NCBI GenBank assembly: GCA_036583965.1
Contig: JAZBQD010000013.1
Span: 8,073,763-8,137,762 of the forward strand
Direction of reading: 5' to 3'
DNA length: 64,000 nt
Origin: Prunella strophiata
Lineage: Eukaryota > Chordata > Aves > Passeriformes > Prunellidae
Below are positions 38,066 to 50,800 of the stretch, piece after piece. The position numbers and the translations under genes are program-made. The notes under the pieces were generated by a model. It was not told where the DNA came from, did no database searches, and was given only the letters and a program-made list of their open reading frames with translations. The first letter of the stretch is position 1. Each line of letters begins with the position of its first letter.

Positions 38066-39490
38066 GTGAGTAACAAAGAGACTTTGTGCATGTGCAAAGA
38101 GTGTTGGGGGGCTTGTGGCCAGACAGAGCTGCTGTCTGACTGAGGGGCTGTGATGCTGGAGTAATTGATGCTGCAACACTCTCTGGAAGTGACAGTGCCA
38201 GTAAATGAATGTTTGTGGGCATTGAGAGAACTGAATATGCTTTATTGGAATGTGCTTTGTTGGTTCATCCTGTCAAGTGTCTGAACCCAGTTGAGAGGTT
38301 TTCCCCTTTCCCAGTATCTTTCCTGGTGCAAACAGCCACTCCAAGTCTCCATGTGCTCATTGCCCTCAGCTGAGGTTGTACATTTGTGGTCTGACAGATG
38401 CAATACCTACAGAAAACTAAGGCCAGGCTGGTAGAAGTCAGTTGTAATGTTCATCATGCACACATTGTGAATGCTGGAATATTTTACAACTCTAAGGATC
38501 CTCCTTATAGAATAAGAATATAGAGTGCAGGTATTCTAACCCTGTTGGACAGGATCAGTGTGAAGTGTGGACAGATGACTTTGGAATATCAGTCCCTGTG
38601 GCCTGGACCTAGAGGAGGTTGATACCTGTGATCCCTTGCCCTTGGTTTCAAGGTGGTGCTTGCCAGCAAGTCCTCCTGAAGCCCAAGGAACTTGTCTTTG
38701 CTTAGCATTTGAAAATTAGGCCACTTAATGTTGCATGAACAGAGTTTCCTCATTATAAAGCTGACTGTTTAATTATTTTCCCTTTACTCTTTATCCCCTG
38801 CTTCCCAGTAACATGTCCCTGGTGCATGTAATGTGCTCATTAAAGCATATATTCTGCTCATGGTGAAACATTGAATATCAAATTAGTCCATTCTTTATCT
38901 GGCTCTTCTCTTTTCCTAAAATGGCTACAAACTCCTTCACACCATTGGACTGAGGAGGAAGGTCACTGCAGCAAGAGTTTATTTTCACATATGGGTGTGT
39001 ATTTGTTATTCCAGCATTGCAGGAGGGATGGGGTTTGTAATGGGACTGTGTGAATACACTGCTTATACTTTAAGGTTCAGAATTCACATAGGGGACAGAA
39101 AAAACTGCTACCACAAATCATCCAATTTTCCTTAAGAGGGTCAGGCTATTACCAGGATTGTGTGAGCTTTCCTTTATCATTGTGCAGGGCTTTGAGCTGT
39201 TTGAAGCTTTTTCCACATGGCTGCTCCCAGAATAGATTGAACACTCTGGCAAAACTCTGGCGTGGTTGATGAATAAGCCTCCTAAGAAATCTGAAAGCTG
39301 TCGCTCTTCCTTAGGCCAGGAGAACTTGCTGAGTACGATTAGAGCTCCTGGTAAACAGAGGCAAAGGTTTTAATAGGATTATGAAATGGCACTTGCTTGA
39401 AGAGACAAGGATTTGAGGTGAGGGAGGATGGGCTTTCAGGGATAGGGAACCTGTTAAAGCCTGCAGAGAGCTTGGATCTAGAAACCAGCT

Positions 39491-39553
39491 CTTTTTCTTT
39501 GGGTTTTATTTGGTTGGGGTTTTTGTTGGGGGTTTTTTTGGGGGTTTTTTTTT
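39491..39553 (+). repeat. G/T-rich tract, second copy of the G5-T7-G5-T9 block
   Basis: A T- and G-only stretch. Its last 26 bases (39528-39553: five G, seven T, five G, nine T) are identical to 31264-31289, on the same strand and 8.3 kb away. The sequence around the block is similar in composition but not alignable, which fits either convergent low complexity or a shared retroposed source. Confidence 0.85.
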
Positions 39554-42500
39554 GCCCTATAAGAAAAGCTAACCCTACTGTTTGGAAAAGGTTTTATGAA
39601 AGTCCAAGAGTATGAGTTTGTTGTGAAATAAGCTGTGTGTCCATAGCACAGGTCTGGTACTCTGTGTTTCCAGCCTGGTAAGTAATATACAGTGTCTGCC
39701 TCCTAATTTGCAAATCCTATGTGTGATCCCCTCCTGTGAGTCTTTCAGAGCTGTCAGAAACTAACAGTGTGAAAATGCACAGGAACCTTCTCCCTTCTCT
39801 CTAGGCTATTTATAAAACCACTGTGAAATTTACCAAGTTAGGGTTTTTTTTAACTCCAGAACCTCCAAGTAAATTGCAAAAAAAAAAATCACTTCTTTCC
39901 TGAGGCCTGGTGCAGTGACCCATGAGGGATATTTGGTGCATCCCCCCCACCTGCTGTTGACCATGTGTGACTGCTTGTGTGAAGCAATGAAAGATAGAAA
40001 AAGGAAGGAATAAACAAATGAATAAGTAAAGAACAAAAATTAATATAGTAATAAATAATAAGATGTAGGGAAAGTGGTGGTCCATGCTTGGCTGAAAACA
40101 GTCCCTGTTTGAAATAGATGTAACAATAATGCTTTTCAACTTTTTTGAAAACTATTATCATGTAACTGCTAAGAGGAAAGGGATTAGGCTTGGAGTGTCT
40201 GAAAGAGATTACATTGCATCTAGTGAACCCTTGTTTAAATTGTTTTAATAAAGTGAAATAGGGAAACTCAGTGAAACTAATGAGCTGATTTGGGAGGGTA
40301 CTGTTTGATAGCCCAGCTAATTCCCATGAAATCTATTGTTTATTAAAAAATCATGATCTTGGGTATTCCACTGTTGGCTTTGCCTTTTTCTAAACTACAT
40401 AGATGGAAATATTTAAATAATGAACCTAGGTGATTTTCTTTATTGAATATGAATAAGCAGTGCAGCAACAGACTGGGGCTGTCTACTATGCCAGTTGAAA
40501 GTATTTAGGGGTCTGCAGCTCTTTTTTAAACTCCTATTATTTTTTGAGTAAATAATGTTGGTTAGAGTGGTTAGAGCTGCAACATTCTCCTGATGGGGTG
40601 ACTTCACACTGAAGCCAATGTCTGTTTGCCAAGAGAGGGAGATTCTGGTTTGGTTGGACAAAAAGCACCAGCTGTTCTGGGAAATAAAAGGGAGATGGAC
40701 ACATTTGCAGGCTTGTGATAGTAAGGAAATAGATGGACACTTACATAATGTCACCTTGTACTGGATTTTTTAAAGGTGGCAGTTTCACCACAAGGTGGGT
40801 AAATTGGGGGACAAATGTTGCTATTCTCTCACTGTTCTCCAACCAGCTACTGAAGCTGATGGGAGTTATTATTAGCACCTAAACACAGGAAATTACAGCA
40901 TCCACTCTTGGCTGACTCCTCTGTGGATGAGTTGCCCTTCATGAGCACAGGCTGAAGAAGTCACTCTAAATTCAGGGTAGATCATCTTTCCTGCTCCTGA
41001 ACATCACATGGGCACTCTGACCTGTAGTAAGTACAGAGAGATGTCCCAACAGGAAGAGAAATTCAAGCAGTGCTTGAATGTGGAGGAAGACAGGGATCCC
41101 TTTAAGTGAGGGTCCCAAATTATGGCCCTGTAAGAAACTGCATGCTTTGCAAGCATCATGTGAGTTCCATTCCTAGTGGGAGCTACAGACACACTTAATT
41201 ATTTAGAAAGGGATCATATAAACATTAAAAGCCTGGTTTATGATTTAACCTCATACAAGCAGTTTATGATGCATCTTTTTATAGTGAGTCATTAATCATT
41301 GCACTAAGGATCCCTCTCTTCCTCTGGTGCTCCAGTGATAAGGTGAATGAATTGCTGTTCTTTTTACTTTGTGCTCATCAGCTGTAATGTGGGTGGGAAG
41401 AGATCAAGCATTTATTTTAAAGGATACTGCAGCAGAAATTAAGTTCTGCTTTCGCCATTAAGAATCCAAACAAATTAGATTTAAAAAAAATATGTTGCCA
41501 CGTTGATAACTGCAAGTAAAGCTCCTTTTCTTTTATGGCCAGCATCACTCTGCTTTATTCTCAGTAGCACTGAGTCAGCATCAGCAGGTGTGTCCCAGGT
41601 AGCTTTGGCCAGTTTTGTGGCCCCTGTCAGTGGAATGTCTCTGGGAGCACAGAACTCCTCAGGATTGAAGAGAGCTGACCCCAGCCAGGGTCCAGCTCAG
41701 ACCCTGTGTGCTCCCTGCTGTTGTGATTTAGTTGGTGATGGAGGCCAAGCTGAAACCATGGGTTGTGTGAACAGAAAGGCAGTCCCAGTTCTGGCTTACA
41801 CAAGTGCTGTGTGTACTGTAAAAAAAAAAATAATAAAAAAATGATGCAGATGTACCAAAATCTCTTAATGAGGAAATGAAGCTCGTTATCTAATGGACTT
41901 CCATACACAAGCACATCATTATACTTTCCAAACTTATGTTATATGCCCTGCCTTTACTTTCTTTAAAAATAGATGAACTACATTTTTTCTGAGCAGAAAT
42001 GCTAATGGTAGATTGTTGAGTAGTGAATTTTTGACCTCATTTTATTACCTTTAGCTAAAGAGATTTAGATTCCTTTGAGCAGTCAGTGTTTTAAATGCAG
42101 ATTCCAGACTGGTATGCTGTAATAAAAATGTCACAAGGTTTATGTATAGCAAACTTTAATTCTGAATTCTGGACAATGCTTTTTGCTCTGTGTGATTCAT
42201 GAGGCCAGGTCCCTAGTTTTAGATCTAAATAGAAACTCAGTTCTGGTGAGTTACTCAAAATTCCAGCATTTTTTCACACATGCTGTGGTAAATATAAGTG
42301 AAAATTGTACCAAAAATAGAGGTTAATCAAAGTGTCTTATTATGGCGAATCTGAAAATACTTCATTTTTATTTTGACCCTTCCCAAGCTGTAATTTTTAG
42401 TATAAATTAATTCAGTTTTGACTTAAAAGTCTTAAGCCTTTTAGTTCAAAGACATTTAATCACTTAAACTGATGTTAACAAAACCCCACAGTTGCTGACA

Positions 42501-43130
42501 TCTGAAAAAGTAGTGTGCTCTGTCCTTAGACATGCCTATTCACACTGGAGTGCAATAAATCAGCATTTTCAGCATGAAGTTAAATGCTATTAAAATGTTT
42601 CTGAGCAGTTCTACACTGCCTAAGCAAAATCCTGGGAAGTGATGTAATCTGCTGTTATTGGAAGTTGCCCCAGTGCTTAGGCTGCAAAGATCTCTGTGAT
42701 AAATCTCCCAGGTCTCACCCTCCAGATAAAGTGTGTAAGTAAAGGTGTCCCCTTTTTCCATCTCCAGTTTAATTTAGCAGTTTCTCAGGCATTTCCTAAG
42801 GTAAAAGAATGCTAAGCTTGTGGAGCCAAGCACTGAGAATTCATGAAGGATTGAAGTCGTGGTGCCTGGATTCCATTAATTGGCAGCTCCCTTCCCTCTT
42901 CAGAGCAGGGACTGGAGCAGCTGGTTCTGTGCTGGGGTTCATAAGTGATGAGCCAGGCCCTCAGCACACCCAAGGGCTCAGCATCTCCTGGCTCCTCTGG
43001 AGCTGCACAGGGTTCAGGCAGGATGGGATCAGGCTTGGCATTTGTGCCCAGCAGTTCTGGAAAAGGAGACAGACTTGGTGGCAAGGGGAGGAGCCCCTGC
43101 AGGTGTTAAACCCCAGCCTGCTGAACCTTG

Positions 43131-43180
43131 GAGTCCCCAAAACCACCCAGAGTCCCCAAAAACCACCCAAGAGTCACCAC
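43131..43180. repeat. Short tandem repeat, 19-20 bp unit
   Basis: Two adjacent copies of a GAGTCCCCAAAACCACCCA-type unit (43131-43149 and 43150-43169, the second with one extra A), followed by a partial, diverged third copy starting GAGTCACCAC. It is a small minisatellite inside a G+C-richer intron island. Confidence 0.8.
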
Positions 43181-46100
43181 TGGTGGCTGCCCATGGCCAA
43201 GGTGTGCAGTGGCCAGTTCCATGGCTGCAGAGGGCAATGTCTGTGCTCACAGCTGGGAGGGAGCTGGCAGCAGTGCCAGGGACTCTGATCCCAGCTCTGA
43301 GGTCAGGTCCAGGAGATGGGAAAGCAGGTGAGGACAGGCTGATTCCAGGGATAGCCAGCACTGGGGACAGGGTTCAAATGTCTGACCTCAGCCACATTTC
43401 AAAGCAGAGGGTTTCCTCTGCAAAGGGTCTTCCCCACATGAAGGAACAGGATGTGCAAACAGTGTAGAACAAAACCAAACAGCTAAAATGTGACCCTGGG
43501 CCTCTTCTGATGAACCCAAGAGTGCTTGGGTTTTTCTCTGACCAGATTATTAATATAGTCTTAATTGTACTTTTAATGGGGTATATGATCCTGGTTTTGG
43601 AGACAGAACCCAAATCCCTCTCTGCCTGAAATTTCTTTGAACCATACTGTCCTCTTTTATTTTCTTTCTTATTTTCTTCATTATTTTTCTTTTTATTAAA
43701 ATAAGTATAACTTTAACCTTGGGTGAGAAACAATGGTTTCATCAGAACACAGCACAGTGGTGCTCTAAGCATGAAATTGCCAGCACACTACAGGACTGGA
43801 GCTTGTGAGTACCTTTAAAAACACTCTCTAAAGTGGGAGCATTGGAAATGGCTCAGAAAAGAGCATCTGGCCATTTGGCTCCAGTATCACATCATGCTCC
43901 ATCAAGTGTAACATTTTATGTTACAAACTCTTTCATGTACCAGGACATTATCAAAGCACAGGGCTGGAAATTTCAGAAAGAGATCAACATCAAAAGAACT
44001 GAGGGGGGGAAAAAATGCTTCTTTAGTCTTTGCCACTTTCTTCTCAGCCCCTTTCCTGCAGGTTTGATCTCAATCTAACATGTGTTCCTCTTCAGAGGCA
44101 AGTGTGAACTGGATGAGAGAGAGAGGGGGGGAAAATGAAGAGGAGAGTGTTAATTGTGTTGAGATTGAAATAGGTTTCACTTGCCTAATGATGAGTCTGA
44201 ACCAAACACTAGAGATGAGCTACAGCTGTTCAGAAACTTTCTGATACAACATATTTTGTGTTGCAAAATAACAGCTCATCCAGACCTCCAAATGGTCTGT
44301 AGAACTCTAAATTTTGATGCTGATTACTGAAAGCTTGGCTTGGGCTGTTTTGTACCTAGAGGTGTCCAACTGTCAGTCTTTAGCTTGGTCCCAGCACACC
44401 TGGCAAAAGATTTCTTGGAGTTTTTCTGGAGCCATTTTGAATGTCTCTTAGAACTCATTAAAAAAAAAATGAAAAACCAGCTCTGTGGGAAGCATCCTTT
44501 TTCCACACAAAAAGAAACCAAGATGTGTAAGTGATCCAAGAGACCAGCTGTTCCCAGAGAGAGGGAATGCCCCTTTCCTAATTGACTTTTTAAGTAGCTC
44601 CCCAGTTGGTTCTCATTTATTTGGGGGATGAGAGGTTTAATCAGGAATCTCTAGGAAATATAAAAGGCTCTTAAGATGGGAGGAGTCCTTTCAGCCCAGA
44701 TTTCTGCAGTTGGAGCAAAGATTTGGCTTGGAGCAGTGATCCTGTGTGATCCTGCCCAGAGCCAGCAGCCTGAGTAAGGTTCTGGAGGAGCAGCCAGTGG
44801 AAGGGTGGGTCACAGCCCAGACTGCTTCCCTTGGCAGTGACCAGGGCTAATGGGAAAGTGCTTTTCAGCCTCATGCTGAGCTCCTCCAGGCTAGAGGGCA
44901 GGTCTGGAGGTGGGGCTGTAGATGTTACCCTTGCAGGAGTGTTCAGGTCACCATTATTTATGATGTTAAAGATAGAAGTCATCACCACTGGCAAGTGGAA
45001 ATTTTTTTTGTCATGGGAGCATGAGGGTAACAGAGCTGATCTTTGAGAGCTGCAGGCTTGGAGGGTTAAGAGTTGTGGGGCCTGGGTTTGCTTGGCTCAG
45101 TTTTAATTCTGCCTGGAAGACTTTGTGAGGTGATGTGACATTTTCTTGCTGTACCTTTTTTGGTCTGCTAAAGAAATCTCTAACTGCCTAATAATTATCC
45201 TTGCACTTGTGTCACCTGAATAAGGCAGAGCATGTTGAGCTGACCTGTGTGACAGGTACCTCTGAGCTGAGGAGCAGGGAAGGAATAATGCATGTAGCTG
45301 TGTTGTTGGATAAAGGTCCACTCCTTGGTGCCAAATTTATCATTATCTGCATTGTGTGTAACACAGGGAAAAAAGGCAGCTTAACACTGGGCTTGAAAGA
45401 GCATTTTGTGTAGAAGGCAGCAGCAGATTAGCCAGCAGTGAGAGGTGAGTTGGTGCTTCTCCCCCCAAAGAGCTCCCAGAGGAGTGAGACCTGGCACCTC
45501 CTCTTAGAGGAGCCAGATCAGGAAACCAGATCCTCCTCTGGCTAAGCACAGACAGAAAAAAAAACTTCATTAAAATACTTATAGCCACAACTATTCCAAG
45601 ATACTCTTAAATTTTGTTTCCCACACAGGAAAAGTAGGGAAACAGGTTGGCTGAAGTGTTTATTGTAGCACAGCTCTGTGTGTAGTTTCACTGCTTGTGT
45701 GCTGCAGCCAGTCTAGATTCACATAGATAAATTCCCTCTGCATCCTCATATGTCATTGTTTCTCTTCCATGAATATCAGATTAGATTTCATGGCAGTGTT
45801 GGACATATATTTAGTGTGCACAAAAGCATTGGTCAGAAATGCCAATTGCTTTCCATTGGTAGCTTTCTTTCAACATAATGGAAAGGTGTTAGCTATTTAA
45901 AAGAGAAGGAAAACAAACACAAAATGACATAACTGTCATTTCTATTTGTATTCTAGGCTTAGAAAAAGCAGATCTCACTGAAAAATCATATTTAATATGA
46001 CATACAGAATTTATAGCATGAGAAACGCAGCCAAGGAGAACCCAGAGAAGCAACAAAATCCATTTGTAAAATCTGTTTGGGGTGCAACTGCATATCACAT

Positions 46101-46994
46101 AGTCAAGTGTTTTGACTGTGATAAAATAATTTATTCACGTGTTTTAGTAAAACTGTAGCTGCACATTTCTACCTAAAATGCCACTTAGATTTCCTATGTG
46201 TCTCTGAGAGAATGTCATTTGCACAAATGCCTTCCTACCAGAAGGAAAGCAAATTATTCAATAACCTCAGAGCAGGTTCTGTCTGTAATTCCTGGCACAC
46301 TCTGAGCAAGCAGGTAAATGAGTTTGGTTTCATTTAACCAAGGAGAAACTGAGGCAGAAGGCTCCAAAGATGTCCCCACAGGATGTCTGAGAGTCATCTG
46401 ATGGCAGAGCCAGGCTGAAACTATTTAAAACAAACTTCATTGTATTTCTCTACTAATTGGTCTGAATTCAAAGCCTGAAATGATTACTGGAGGTTACAGC
46501 ACCTACATACATTATAAGAACTGCACTTGAAATTCCTGTGTTCCTTTAGGGCCTGATTGAGTGGAGAAAGGACAAGGGTGATGGACTTCAGAAGGAGTGA
46601 GTGAGCCCTAATTTCTGGGTCTGAGTAGGAGTGCAAAGCACATTTAAAGCAATCTTCTTGAGATCTGTTTTTCCTATTCCTGGTGTTGCCACATTGTGCT
46701 GGCAGGTTCCTGGTGGCTTGCAGAGTTTCTGATATAGTCTTCTGTGGCCAGGTCACCACCACTGTCCCTGATCCCCCAGGCAGGGGTGTCATTTTCTGTC
46801 CCTGCCTCCCCTCCACTTGCCAGGAGCAGCCCTTGGGGCCAGTCTGGCAGCTGAGGACAGTGTGGAGTATCCTGCCTGTGCACACACACATCATATTCCT
46901 GCTTCACTCCCTTCCCCTCACCCTTCTTATCCCTTGTCAAGAACTCCATTGGCTCCCAAACCCTTGTGCTGCAGGAATGTGCAGTCTCAAGCTG

Positions 46995-47419
46995 TGATGC
47001 CTTGGAATGGCTACCTAGAACAGAGGCTAGGCAGAGTTAGGAGGATAAAGTGGGTATTTATCAAAGGCCTTCAATGGATACACCCTGGGCAGCCAAAAGC
47101 CTTGCAGAGGCTGCACCCAAGATGGACAACAGTCACAGGATTTTCAGACAGATATAAGTGTGGTCTATTTGCATATCAGGCATCAATCCTCCAATTATGG
47201 CTTCAGATAATGAAGTAGTATTTCCCCATTTTGCTCCTTCCCCAATTCACTTTTGTCTGTACTTTTCAGGGCCTGAGGCTGTAAGGTGTCCTTGGATCAC
47301 AGAGGGATTTTTTTGTCCAAGTAGAATGTGAAGACAATTAAATTTGTATGGAGTTTAGAGCTGGGCACTGATGCACTACAGGACTCGAACAATACAAAAT
47401 GTAAAATCTTAAGGCATCA
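46995..47419 (-). mobile_element. Solo LTR of an endogenous retrovirus, copy 3 (diverged)
   Basis: This 425-bp relative of the LTRs at 17943 and 19919 is clearly alignable but much more diverged and somewhat shorter. It begins TGATGCC and ends GGCATCA, a perfect 7-bp terminal inverted repeat, and is flanked by GCTG at 46991-46994 and 47420-47423. On the minus strand the octamer ATGCAAAT survives (47167-47174) along with a TATA-like box (47152-47158). The poly-A signal has changed to GATAAA (47057-47062). It is an older insertion or a sister subfamily, antisense to GALNT9. There is no internal retroviral sequence beside it. Confidence 0.8.
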
Positions 47420-47550
47420 GCTGCACTGGTGCATGTGCTGGGCTGGCTGGTGGGTCAGTGAGCACTGAGCTGTGAATGGTTCTGTGTTCCCCACCCTCTG
47501 TCAGTGCCTCAGCCTGTCCTGCTGCTGGCCCCAGCATCTGCTGCCCTGAC

Positions 47551-47805
47551 ATCGTGCCTGTAGCCGAGAGGCGCCGATCTGCCAGACCCCCCGAGCCTCA
47601 GAGAGCTGCTGACAGTTCAGCTCCAGTTAGCTGCAGTTCAAGGTCAAACAGGACTTTAAAATATGAATAAATGTCAGGCTTTGCTGGCACATCGATCTCA
47701 GTCTTTTTGATTACTGCCAGATCACATGAATAAATTAGCCTTGACAGGTGCGATAAATTGTATAGACTACTGATCTCAAACAGTAAATGTTAGAGAAGGA
47801 CGTGG
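47551..47805. promoter_or_regulatory. Possible conserved or regulatory segment with CpGs
   Basis: Just after the third LTR, about 250 bases carry an unusual number of CpG sites for this intron. They include GAGGCGCCGA near 47568-47577, ATCGAT near 47692 and GTGCGATAAA near 47749. They run into A+T-rich sequence with AATAAA and GATAAA words. A short open frame covers the first part but has no recognisable domain. It could be an enhancer, a noncoding exon or simply a G+C-richer patch. Confidence 0.2.
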
Positions 47806-50800
47806 AAGGCCTGCAGGGGAAAATACCCTCTGCAGATGCTTGCATTAAATGAGGTGAGCTTTGATACAGTGCTCAGGGGGTGATCTTGAGGCAGGAGGAG
47901 GCCTTTTGTTCATTTGAGATTCTGTGCCAAGCCAGGGCACGTCTCTGACTGTGGTATTGATTTCCTTTGTCAGAAGGAGTTTGGGTTGCTGTGCCTTGTG
48001 AAGTGAGAGAGCTCTGGAGCCTGTCCCACCCACTGCCCTCCCCACCCTTCCAGGGGTGTTAAAATGGCCTGGGCTCAAACTGCAAGCAGGTCTCAAACTA
48101 CAGTAAAACAGAAGTAGGCATTGGAAGTGTCCCTTGGTACATTGTCATACTGTGCTGAACACTGTCAAGCCACAACTGACTTCTGCATGTCAGATCTTGG
48201 CTTTGCAGGGTCTTTTTACTTAGACACCAATGCTGATATTTAGAGAAATTCACATGACACAGAGTACATGCTTTCTTTCTCGATTTCCTGTAAAATATAA
48301 CTGGGATGCTTAATTTCCTTTTTATACACAAATCTTAGCAATGCCAATCACTAGTTAATTTTATTTTTAATAAGATGTTTTTCTCTTTTGTTGATTGCTA
48401 AATGAGTGCATGAAAATAATTTTAGGATAGAATGGGGATTTTTTGATCCTATTTCATATATCTCCACCTGAGAACTTTCCATTTTCTTAACTCTACAATC
48501 AAATATTGTAATCCTCTCCAACATCAGACACATCACAAAGCCTAGACTTTTTGTCACAGACATTTCAACTTGTTCTTTTACTGATATCCTTTAATTAAGC
48601 ATGCCCTCTTTCTGCAGCATCATGCACACATTCTGTCTCCCCATCTTGAAAACTCATCTGTGTGTTTGTGTATATAAGTCTGTGTATACATATTTATATG
48701 TAAGTAGAGATCATGGACTAGTGCTCATTTTGGGCCATTCTTCCTCACAAGGGCTTCTGTGAAATACTTGGATTTATGCTGAGACACTGAGCTTCATAGT
48801 ACAGTTAATCTGAAATGTACATTTTCAAATGCAGAAGCATTTTTCTCTCCAGAAGCAGAAAGACATGGATGTGCTGTATTTTGTAGCAAGAGAATTAAAG
48901 AGAAAAGCTTTGGGTTTGCCTCAATCGATTTTACAAAATGAAAGCAGAACAGAGTCTAAATTCAGTGGATTTTAAATTTTCCTTGTGAATGTTCTGCATA
49001 GCTCCATTGTCTTAACTGTAAATATGCAGCCACCAGTTTTGTACATAAATTATCCCTTTAATACACATAATCAATAACATATGTACAATCTAAAAGAGAC
49101 TATTACAAATCTGTTGTTTATGTGCCAAAATGTTTGGGTGCTCTGATGAACTGGTACATCTTCAATACATGTGTAGTGTTAGAATGTCAGAGTTACTAAG
49201 AGGGATTTTTACTAGTATAGAAATGCCTTTTTAATATAAAAATAAGGTGGGGTAGACAGAGATCAAGACAGAAAAGGCTGGGAAGAAGAAAGGGCCTTTC
49301 CTAATACAAGATCTTCACCAGATGGGTGATATCCTGCACACACAGGGCTAAGGATGGTGTGCAGAACAGTGATAAGGAAATGGGGTGTGTGACAGAAAGG
49401 AGGGTCAGCCATGGTGCTGAGTGGGAAGAAGCAAATTGCCTAGCAAGAAGGATTTTGAGAATCATAGAGGAGCTCTGGGAAGATTAGCCAATGCAGGCAG
49501 GTGTCTGCAAGCCTCAAAATGTGTGCTTTTCTGATTACTGGTATTAGAGGGAAAAAAATAAATGTTTACAAAGCAATAGGGAGGAGAATGAAGATTATAT
49601 TTTGAGGGCCAGGGAAGTATTGTGCCAGACTTAGGAATTGCAGAAAAAAATGCTGTTGAAGTAAACAGATAAGAGAGAAGCATTAGTATTGCTAGAACTG
49701 GGGCTTCTTGAACACATGCCAAATGAAATGTGGAGGGATTTGCTCATGAGAGTCAAATGATCTTCAGTCAAAAAGGCTGCAGAGATTATTAAGGATGTTT
49801 TTTTGCATTCCTACCAAAGTGCTTCCCTGTTTCCACTCATAAAATCTGTTATTTTTCTGATCTGGGGGCAGGGCAGCAGAATGGGACATGGCTCTGATTC
49901 TGTGTCAAACCAAGCTTTGCCAGGAACCTCCTGAGAGGATAGGTGGAGTTTTGGTAAAGTCAGTTTGGAAACTACCTGTGGTAGTACCAGCTGCTTGAAA
50001 TGAACCTGGCCCATCCCTGCAGGGGATGGAGTTGTGGATAATGGATCATGGAGCCAAGCCCTCAGTGTTCTGCAGTGAGCACCCTCAGTGTTAAGCCAGA
50101 CCTGGTATAAACTGAATCAGTCCATTAACTTTCCTACTTTACCTTGCCTCCTCCTTCCCTTCTCCTCCCTAGGCCGTTTTTTAACTTGAGGATCAGTGTG
50201 TTTTGCTTCTGGAGTTGTGCTCAGGTGTTCCCTGGGCTGCAGCAGAAGTGGGGAGGGATTTTGGAAAGCTGCATTCAGAGCCAGGCTGGTGTCACTGTGA
50301 GCTCAGTAGCATTGTAGGTGCTTTCATTCCTACAGGTTACTCGTGGCTGTCTCCAGCTGGAAGCACAGCAGAAATAATTGCTGAGGGAAATGTGGTTCAT
50401 TTTTCTCTTTCCTCATTAATCCCTATTCAGTATCTCTTCAGGAAGATGCAGTGATGTGTCAGTGTGCTATAACTTACTTTCTCTCCCTTTTCCTCTGCCT
50501 GTTTTAATTAAGGCATAGCCCTGTTGTCCATCTTACTGGAGCAACATTTCCTGTCATGTCAAATGTCAAAGGCAGTTTCTACATGAAAATGTAGCAAATT
50601 CTCACACTTATTAAGATGGCTTTTTTAGATCTTTACACAAAATTTTGTCATTCTGCATACCTTGTGGGGCACTGACATTTTTTTTCTAGTCTGGATGTGA
50701 AGGGCTGTCAGCCACATCCCTATTTATCCCTAGGTGCTTTCACAACAGTCTCTGGGGTAAACAGATCTGCTGTCACTTTCTGCCTGGTAGTGTTTCAACA

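Noticed and set aside
42809..43288. 159-codon open frame on the plus strand
   Set aside because: It covers a minisatellite and G+C-rich sequence, with Trp/Ser/Gln/Gly-rich chance composition. All strands are comparably open here.
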